A stretch of DNA of 64,000 bases from Metellina segmentata (Eukaryota; Arthropoda; Arachnida; Araneae; Tetragnathidae), in contig OX375872.1 in assembly GCA_947359465.1 (NCBI GenBank), positions 85,385,819-85,449,818 of the forward strand. The letters run 5' to 3'. Shown one piece after another: positions 56,156-64,000 of the stretch. The notes below the pieces were generated by a model. That model saw only the letters and a program-made list of their open reading frames with translations. It searched no databases and was not told the origin of the DNA. Within the stretch, counting starts at the first letter, position 1. Every line of letters starts with the position of its first letter. A program made the position numbers and the translations under genes.

Positions 56156-56849
56156 ACCTTACCTACTTTTCAACGAAAGTTTGTGGATTTCTGCTTTTGA
56201 AAATTCAACAATTACACTACTCAAAAATCTCGTGACGGTCCGAGGGTTGAAAATCAAAGTAAGTTCTTTCGTGGAAACATTAAATTTGCTTGCTCTTGTC
56301 TAAAAGTGACACTGATAACAAACTCGACAAGTAACGTTACTTCAAGAAAAATATTTTCAGCAAAATAAATTCATGTGAATAGATCTCTTGTAAAAGCTTA
56401 GTACAGACTTTAAACAGGTACTACCTCTCGTGTTTAAATTTTGAAAGGATAGTGTAAGACATTCCGTTACTCAATCGGTCTTCAAAAGCATTTTCGTTCA
56501 TGTACATATCTTCTGATCGCAGGGTATGGTGGTAAATGATTGTCCCGAATACAGAACTATGTTGCGTGTATTCACCAATTCGTTCATTCGGCCGAAGGTA
56601 AGCTGCTCATTTATTTCTTGGATAGTTGTGGTCCCATGCCTCTGATCAATTATGAAAGGGAACTAATGCTACAGAAAATAAGTCGTATATGATAGAGAAG
56701 TACAGCACAGTGAATATTTAAAGGGGAAATTTTATTTAGTCATTTGAAACTATACCGATTATTAAATTTCTCATAATATTAAGGAAAATCAATTTAATAT
56801 TCAATAAAACTCCAAAAAGTAATGATTCAAGCAATCAAAATCCAAATTA
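56156..56849. other. No recognisable feature
   Basis: AT-rich; searched for acceptor-exon structure after the donor at 56,147 and found none convincing. Confidence 0.45.
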
Positions 56850-57030
56850 CCTACCGCGGTGTCCAGTTAGAAGAGTAACGGGTTAGAAATCGGAGAGTTG
56901 CGAGTTCAAAACTCGGTTCAACTAACCCTGTTCTCCCGAGAATTTCCAACTTTTTCCTCTTACCGGCTCCATCTGAGTATCACCGAGCTTCATAATCAGT
57001 GCTCTGACTAATGCTAGTAAGCCCCTTATA
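56850..57030 (+). mobile_element. tRNA-derived SINE, head and partial body
   Basis: TACCGCGGTGTCCAGTTAG, AGTAACGGGTTAGAAATCGG and GAGTTGCGAGTTCAAAACTC form a tRNA-like head with A and B boxes. The usual SINE body is mostly missing. Confidence 0.65.
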
Positions 57031-57348
57031 CCATAGTCAATTATCGTGGTTGCGTGACCCCTCCCAGTTTCTTACATACACATTGACGTAAGTCCTTCTT
57101 ATTTTGCAGTGGATCAATTAACATCATGACGTAAGCCATTCTGTTGTCTATTATATCATGTCATGTTGACATCCAATTTAAACCTGTTACGTTGCATATA
57201 TTGGTTCCTAAAAGATTGATTTACAATCTTAATAATTATTAATTACAAATTACAATTTGGTGATGTGTTTATTGGTTTAGTATGTCATTTTACCCAGATG
57301 ATTACACCTCAGCACCCGTTTAAAGCTGAGGTCCTTGTTTGTATTATG

Positions 57349-57622
57349 GTCATTCAGAATCTTGTTAAAAACGCGCGCGATGATATTCGACGAGAGGCAA
57401 TGCAGAACAAATGAAACTCATCTTTAAGTTATGTGACATATGCATTTTAATAACTTTTCTGTTAGAAACATGTATCGCATGTTAGATTCTTTCAGAATCA
57501 TGGCGAAAACAGTCATATTTGACAAGAGGCACTGCAAAACAAATCAAAACCATCTTTAAGTTGTTTCACGTATGCATTTTGATAATAAGTCTGTTCAAAA
57601 CATGCATCGGATGCTGGAATTT
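57349..57622. repeat. 137-bp tandem duplication
   Basis: TCAGAATCTTGTTAAAAAC...GACGAGAGGCAATGC...CATCTTTAAGTT...ATGCATTTTAATAA...AAACATGTATCGCATG recurs in diverged form from 57,487. Confidence 0.75.
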
Positions 57623-58221
57623 GTTTATTAAATTGTATTCTGGTGTTTTCTGTAAACGTTCGATAGAGCGCTTTCTAATCTCAAATATCGGAAAAAATTC
57701 ACACACGAAAGAAAACCCAACAAACTTTAGAATTTACTCGAAGTAAAACTGCCAAAGAAATGTATTGTAAAAATAGAGTACAATAGAAGATAGTGAATAA
57801 AAAACCTCAGCAAAAAAAAAAGATGTTTTGTCTAAAGGAAATCAAGTTAAGGATGCAAAGCTACGACTTTGGAAAAACTGAAGTCGAAGGTTATAGGTAT
57901 TTTAGTTGTTTACATAGAGGGTAGAAAGTAACTCTCTATATTCACCCACTACAAACGGGTTGATTTTAGAGAGCTGAATCGGTTTTTTCTACCCACATTC
58001 CCCTTGAAAGTAGCGTTTTATTGAGAAAAGGGGAAAATTCTGACCGAGGCACAAGCTTTAACATCATCTTTTTTTTATTTAATGGACTCGTTTTCGTTAA
58101 TTTTAAAGTACAGTTTTCGCAATGGGGTTTTATACTAGTACTGCGTGGGGAAATTAATTTAAACTACATTTACTAATTTCATCTATATCGTTATTATATT
58201 TTTATAAACACCAAATGTTTC
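57623..58221. other. No recognisable feature
   Basis: AT-rich sequence. Confidence 0.5.
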
Positions 58222-58225
58222 TTAA

Positions 58226-58482
58226 CCCTTCTGGTGGTTGTCTGGAAGAGGTATCTCGTCATAAAAAAATTAACCAGATCTGACGAACAAGGTATCTTGT
58301 CATTTAAAGAAAACGGACCAAATCGTTATCTGGTCACTACAAAAAAATCGGCAGTACCATGCTGACAAGATACGTCGTCATCAGTAAAACTAGTCAGCCC
58401 TTGATGGACGATATATACTCGTCATTGACAAAATTAATCAGATCTTTACTGACGAGATATCTCGTCAGAACCACTTGTAGGG
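58226..58482. mobile_element. piggyBac-like MITE with internal palindromes
   Basis: Left end CCCTTCTGGTGGTT after TTAA (58,222-58,225); right end AACCACTTGTAGGG before TTAT (58,483-58,486, one change from TTAA). Inside are a perfect palindrome GACGAGATATCTCGTC (58,451-58,466) and decayed relatives near 58,245, 58,290, 58,367 and 58,408. 257 bp, no coding. Confidence 0.7.
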
Positions 58483-58486
58483 TTAT

Positions 58487-59514
58487 TGATTTCCTTAAAG
58501 GTAAAATATGTTAATACTTTTGAATTTCGGCTGTTTTGTATTTGTTCGCGGTGCAAAGAAGTTGAGAGAATATCAGAAAAAATCGCTCTAAATAAGCTAT
58601 ACACTATATGTATGACTAAAAATATAGGTATAAAATAGGAATAAAATGTACATGGCGATGCTGAGATCACGTGGCTTTGGTAAGGTTTAAAACAAACTTT
58701 TTGCGAAGCACGAGTTTTAAAATTTGATCCATTGTTCTGTCGCATCCTTTCTATGGTGATCCCATGTACTTAATGTACACAAAAATAAAACTTTTACAAC
58801 TTTTCAATTGGTCTTTTTAATCTTGTTAGAAGTGTGGGTAGAAAATAAACATTTAGTTGGCGTATTTTTAAACAAGTCAGTAGGGAAGTGTCTTTAAAAG
58901 CATTCACTTTAAAACACAATTGATTTTAAGTTAGAGATTTATCATCGGACTTGCAGTGCTCTTCTTTCAAGTAATTGATGTGCAGCATGTATCTATAGAT
59001 TTATATAAAAAGGAGTTATTTAAAAACTACAGTGTTGAGGTATCAAGTAGACGCCCCTTTTTTGCGGCGTTCCACGTAAATGTTTACCCCAGTTGTACCT
59101 ATAATCGAGGATGTATCAAAACCCCAAGTGGCAGTTAATCGTTTCTAAAACCACCAGGTCTATGCAGAGATGATAGTAGAGTACTTAGCGCTCGGACCCA
59201 CCTTGATTAAAAAGGCTCTAGGTATTTATTCTACAACTACTACTTCTTTCATGAAAATTGGCTTGAATAATGAGTTTAGGCTGATTTGGTTCGTCAGTCT
59301 ACAGTCGTTGTTTCGCTGCATGTTGCCAATTAGGCCCGGGCTAACAACTTAAACTAGATTTCAAACCACTACAAGCCTAGATCCAAAAACCTAGTGACGA
59401 ACCAAAGACCAGAGCGCCAATTACTTGACTACCAGGTCGCAAAATGTAAAAGGGGTCGCCTACTTGATGCCTCGATATAACAGTTTCTGAATAACTCGTT
59501 TGAATCTAAAGGAT
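58487..59514. other. No recognisable gene
   Basis: The short ORFs at 58,446-58,745, 58,956-59,138 and 59,170-59,352 show no motif. Confidence 0.5.
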
Positions 59515-59770
59515 ACACGGTATCCCAGTTGGTGGAGTCATGGACTGGAAACCGGAGAGTTGTGAGTTCGAGACTCGATCCTGCCAAAGACCGTCATGTT
59601 CATGTGGGCTAGTGCTCGTTAAATCTGTCACGGTCTTAAATGTCCTCAAGTGAGCGTGGTGAAGAAGTTCGGAGAGAGATTTGCCACCTCAGGAGTTGTC
59701 TTCCTCATGTGGCCGTGGTTCAAAATTACAACCTCGGATCTTTCCTTTCAGGATTGGTAAATTCAACTAC
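59515..59770 (+). mobile_element. tRNA-derived SINE, nearly complete
   Basis: Head GGTATCCCAGTTGGTGGAGTC and GAGTTCGAGACTCGATCC (B box), then GTTAAATCTGTCACGG, CCTCATGTGGCCGTGGTTC and GGATCTTTCCTTTCAGGATTGG body blocks. Confidence 0.75.
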
Positions 59771-60561
59771 GTAGCTACCTTTCAATTCAAAACTTCACAG
59801 AACAAGTTTCTGTTGTCAATTCATGTTAGATGTATTTATAGATTGACTGCAGGTTCATCAATATTACGTGAGGTGAACGTAATGTGTGTGAAAATCTCTC
59901 AATTTAAACTAATTCGTAATAAAATTCAAAATAACACATATGTGATATGCAGCCCGTTGCGGCGCTCAAGTGTGGCGTAAGTACAACTGTCAGCTGTCAA
60001 CCTGATATCTGATGTAATTATATCTATATTTTTAGGATACGAATGAAGTTACAAAGCCGAAGTATTTCAGTCTCTTAATAAATTATTAGATATTACAAAT
60101 GAATATTATCATAAAATCTAAAATCCATGTTAACGGAAATGCCTTTTTTTCAATTGTAAACTCGTTTTGTAAGAAAAAAACACTTGAAAGAGGTCTCAAG
60201 ACGTTTAACACACAAAAACGGAGATTTACTTAAAGGCAAAAGACAACTTCTAGGGCCTATTGCAAACACTATTTCAAAAAAAAAAAATCGTTCCATCCTA
60301 ATACTCAACTGCAATGTAATGGGACCTTTTATTGTGTTCAGAAACACTTTAAAAGAAGTATTAGGGTATCAAAACCTCCTCCTCTTTCATTATCAAACAC
60401 TTAAACATTCTTTAAAATAATTGACAAGCAAGTAACTCTTCTATACCAGCGTGAACACTATAAAAAGAAGTATCTGTGAAAATAGCTCACTTTCCGTCAC
60501 TAATTCCCTAATTGGTTTAATCGTTTTAAAGTGTCTCTCCAGCGTTTCTCTGCTCTAAAAA
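59771..60561. other. No recognisable feature
   Basis: AT-rich sequence; short ORFs only. Confidence 0.5.
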
Positions 60562-60766
60562 TACCTCACGATCCCTGCATCACGCGATCGAGTCATTTCT
60601 AAAGTTCTTGGAAAGGTTTGTGACATGAATGCACAACGCTGCTTGCCAAAGTGGCGTGCTAGGGTCGATGCGGAATCCGAAGTGCTAGAGACATTTTCCT
60701 ACATCAGGAAACGGAAGGATACGGAATATGTGTGCGATTGTGAAGAAAAAAGGAATTAATGACCAA
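60562..60766 (+). other. Locally GC-richer open segment, unknown
   Basis: A stop-free frame of about 65 codons includes ATG at 60,628 (MNAQRCLPKWRARVDAESEV) and ends at a TAA near 60,761. Its base composition is near balanced in a window that is mostly AT. I recognise no family. It could be an exon, a transposon remnant or chance. Confidence 0.2.
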
Positions 60767-62309
60767 ACTCATTAAGTAGAATAGCTTTCAATTCAAATCC
60801 CTTGACCAAGTACATAGTTCAGGGATCCACTATATTTCTTTGTCCAATAGAGGGAAAAGAAAACCAAACCACCTCCCTTCATTCGAGTGATTATAACAGT
60901 AGAGAAAATTCAAAGGTGGCGTTTGACAAGAACTAATAAATTCAAATGCATAAAAAAATTTGCATAACGGATCGTCTTCATATTGAATTAATCATCAAAT
61001 TCGTAATTTCCAATGGAAACTCTATATTTCGACACACAATTTCTAATCTATATCAACATTTAACTTCAGATACCAAATTTTATGTCATTATCGATTCGAA
61101 GTTATGAGTACAGAAACATTGGAGCTCCTAATGTAAATCAGTTTCTTAGACATTTATGGATATCTTCCTAACTAATATTTCAATAGCGCTGATATTTTGT
61201 ACCATGTTACAAAAAACCAAACAAAATCAATATAATATTTTATTTAAAAATAGTTTTTAGTTTGTAATAATAATTATTAAATTATTGTTTAGAAAAATTG
61301 TGAATTGGAACACCTTATATTTTGATAGGAAACGATTCAGAATTACTTCTAATATGGTCATACCCAATTTCAGCTCATCCCAATAATTAGTTTTTGCGCT
61401 ACATTAAATACATTAAATCTGTGCTCAGATGGCAAAATGTTCTAAGTCACTGTTCCCAAAAAATGGAGTAGATCCCAACCAGTAGTCTGGTTTGTTAATG
61501 TTTAGAAGGTGGCACAGTGTCGTAAGTCTTTTTCTTTCAGTTTAGGAGAAAACAAAGGTGGGAAAATTGTAATAAATAAAAAACCACAGAACCACATGTT
61601 TAATCTTAAAATTGCTGTCACGAAAAATTAAAAAAAGTGACTAAAACATTTTACCCATCTGAGCAAAGAAATATCATCATATATTTATTGCAATTTTAGG
61701 GAGCAATCAAAAGTTCAAAACACGTCTAACAAACCTCGGATAACAATTATCGGATCGTTTGTACTTCCACAGTAAATATAATAATGGAATTCTCAAATCG
61801 TTTGCATTTGCATATAAAATATAATTCTCGGATCGCTGAAAACTACGGTCGAAAAGTGTACTACTTCGAAATTCGGGTAGCAATAGTTACAATTAATCTC
61901 GATCTACAAATAGCGACTTTCTATGTGGAGATGATCCTTGGAATTGACGCCAACTTTAGGATTGAATGTCTTGCTATATAGATAGTAAAATCTTGTAATT
62001 ACATAATCTGATTATCGCATCAAAACAGGGTGCTTCCCAAAAACATTTCACTGCTTGATATGAAGGCATCTCCTTATACAATTGTTTTGGATTTGGATTT
62101 TAGAGGACTGTATTCCCTGTTGAATTATACCTTTGAATTTGCTCTAGTATGAATGCTGCTCAAAATATAGGAGGTGGTTCGGGGTTTTTTCCGTGGCTGT
62201 ATATGGCATAGCGGGAATAGAGTTGACTACTAATTTCCCAACTTTTCTGTCCTAGGATATCTTTGAAAATTAAACATTCCTGCGGACCCCTTTATATTAT
62301 AAAATTAAA
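60767..62309. other. No recognisable gene or element
   Basis: AT-rich. The ORF at 61,784-61,981 has no motif I know. Confidence 0.5.
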
Positions 62310-62910
62310 TAGGGCAAGTACACACCGACGAGATATCTCGTTCATCAAGATATAACCAATTTTGTTAATGACGAGATATCTCGTAACCAAGCTACCGCCG
62401 ATTTTTTATGATGGAGAGATCAATGTTTTTACTAACGTAGTCAGCAGTTAGCTCAGACGTGTATAAGTATTTCAATATTAAGTCAATCGGTTTTCTAAAT
62501 CTAGTCTTAATATCTATTTCAAATGCTTTTTAACCCTCCAAGTGGTTTTGAGACGAGATAACACGTCCATTAAGATGTGAACAACTATGATAATGGCGAG
62601 ATATCTCGTCAGCAAGACGCGGCCGATTTTTTTATGGTAAACATATCAAGATCTGGTCAGGGTTTTTTCTAACGTAGTTAGTAGTTACTTCAGAAGTGCA
62701 TAATTATTTCAATATAAAGGCACTCGGTGTACCAAATCAATTTCTTATCATTGATTCAGAAGATTTTTAATCCTCCAAGTGGTTTCTCGTTCATCAAAAT
62801 CTGGTCAGAATTTCTAATGACGAGACATCTCGTACATCAAAATCTGGTCAGCTTTTCTAATGACGAGACATCTCGTCCATCAAGAAATGATAATTTCTGC
62901 TAATGACGAA
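62310..62910. repeat. Tandem array of about 225-237-bp units with the GACGAGATATCTCGTC palindrome
   Basis: Palindromes or near-palindromes lie at 62,327, 62,370, 62,595, 62,819 and 62,862. TTAACCCTCCAAGTGG occurs at 62,530 and TTAATCCTCCAAGTGG at 62,767. Matching blocks CCGATTTTTTATG and ACTAACGTAGT repeat at a spacing near 225. The unit is related to the MITE at 58,226-58,482. Confidence 0.75.
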
Positions 62911-64000
62911 AGAGAGGGGAAAGGGAGACCTCGTCTATACAAGCACTAGGACTTCGAATATTCCTTTTATAGGAAGTAACATGTTTTAGAATTTTAAGAA
63001 ACATAATATAAAGGCATGTAGTGCGATACTTATTACAAATTGCGAAAAGAAATCGCTTTCCTCCCCTTTTCTCTTACGAAATAACATCTCTTAATGAATT
63101 TTGCCGTGAAAAGCCTCTGGTTTCTTTCAACCCCTTTCAAATCAATACAAAAAATTCTTTATGCTGTGAACACTTTAAGCGCATCTTGCATTTGAGTGAA
63201 ATGTCTTGGATTAACCGCATGTAACTAGACTAGTACCGCAGTCAAGAAATTGAATGCGTAGGATCGTCATCACGTAGGGACGTAATTGCCTCATTCTAAA
63301 TTAGGAGCAATTTTATTCGAGGTTCGTTGCGAATTTGCGGTATCGTTCTGCCCGGGGCTCTGAATTGCTTTCGTTCGGTAAAAAAATTAATAGAAAGGCT
63401 TTCTACATGATATTTGAAACATGCTTCTTCGTCCTTTGAGATCGGATTAATTGCGAACAGAAATACCGTTTCTATGTAGAGTATCTTTCGGTTATTTCCA
63501 GAGTATCTTTCGGTAATTTACTACTATTTTTATCATACAGATGTAGAAGAGTGGAATATATATAAAGGATATTTATTTGAAAACTATAGAGTAAGGAATT
63601 AATTAGATGAGAAATTAATTAAGGGGGAGATATATTACTTGATCAAAGTATCACGAATCGAAAAGATACACAAAACGGGATCGATCGCTTCACTTTTATG
63701 CTGGAATTGAACTTGATTTGAATCACAATAGTGGATTATAAAAACACTTTAATTCAAATTACGTCATTAAACAACGCTGTGTTACCCCCATTTTTCTGTC
63801 ACCAAAAATATAAATCTTACGCACAAACTCTTAATTGAACATGAACAAATTATTTTTATCCCATGACTACCGTAAAATTGTAGTTATGCCATTAAATGAA
63901 TCTTTTAATTAAAACAAAATTCTGTTTATTATGTTTGATTAATTTTATCAGTTCAGTTTAAAAACGTACAATAGATACTTATCCAAAAAGCGGGAAACAA
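62911..64000. other. No recognisable gene
   Basis: AT-rich. AGAGTATCTTTCGGTNATTT is duplicated at about 63,478-63,519. Short ORFs only. Confidence 0.5.

Noticed and set aside
56850..56930. tRNA-like sequence considered as a tRNA gene (also 59,515, 39,850, 47,690 and 31,940)
   Set aside because: Arms are decayed and each is the head of a SINE with a shared or partial body.

Overview
The window is AT-rich, intergenic eukaryotic DNA made largely of transposable elements. Several features point to an arthropod, and I infer a spider, probably an orb-weaver. These are Ty3/gypsy relatives on the minus strand, mariner and Tc1 relics, a non-LTR element with an RNase H domain, Helitron-like elements, TTAA-flanked DNA elements, and many tRNA-headed SINEs with a shared body. 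The species is an inference. I found no host protein-coding gene I could defend and no functional tRNA or rRNA gene.

Region 1-18,350 is a large direct duplication around a young LTR retrotransposon (E1). Block A (1-3,935) recurs as A' (14,416-18,350), with no difference in the stretches I compared. Between them lies E1 (about 3,936-14,373, minus strand) with 1.41-kb LTRs, gag, and a protease-RT-RNase H-integrase pol. Gag ends on a UUUAAAC slippery heptamer and pol is open in the -1 frame. One homopolymer indel splits pol. The sequence right of E1 leads into the start of A', not back into the sequence left of E1, so this is a rearrangement or an assembly join and not a simple insertion.

Region 17,394-29,941 reads as nested insertions. 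A putative old DNA transposon (inverted ends GTACCGGTAATAG, internal AGTAWTAGACA motifs) was entered by an LTR element E2 (18,676-27,568, CCAG duplication). E2 was in turn entered by E3 (19,783-24,451, ATCTG duplication). A 5'-truncated non-LTR element (28,160-29,526) entered elsewhere. E2 and E3 both lack reverse transcriptase. E3 joins protease directly to integrase and has a gag with three cysteine clusters resembling BEL/Pao.

Region 30-46 kb holds an internally deleted MITE inside a SINE, tandem repeats, three Helitron-like copies with TC...CTAG ends, two copies of a 255-bp MITE, the longer relative of the first MITE (41,399-43,040, TTAA on both sides, partial transposase ORF), and a Tc1-like element beside a TA microsatellite. 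Region 46-64 kb is sparser. It has SINEs, a Tc1-like relic, a third 255-bp MITE, a 41-bp minisatellite of about 19 units, a possible TATA promoter with splice donor (or solo LTR), a piggyBac-like MITE and a tandem array that share the palindrome GACGAGATATCTCGTC, and long stretches where I see nothing.

Nothing here works as a host pathway. The only cooperating genes are gag and pol inside E1.
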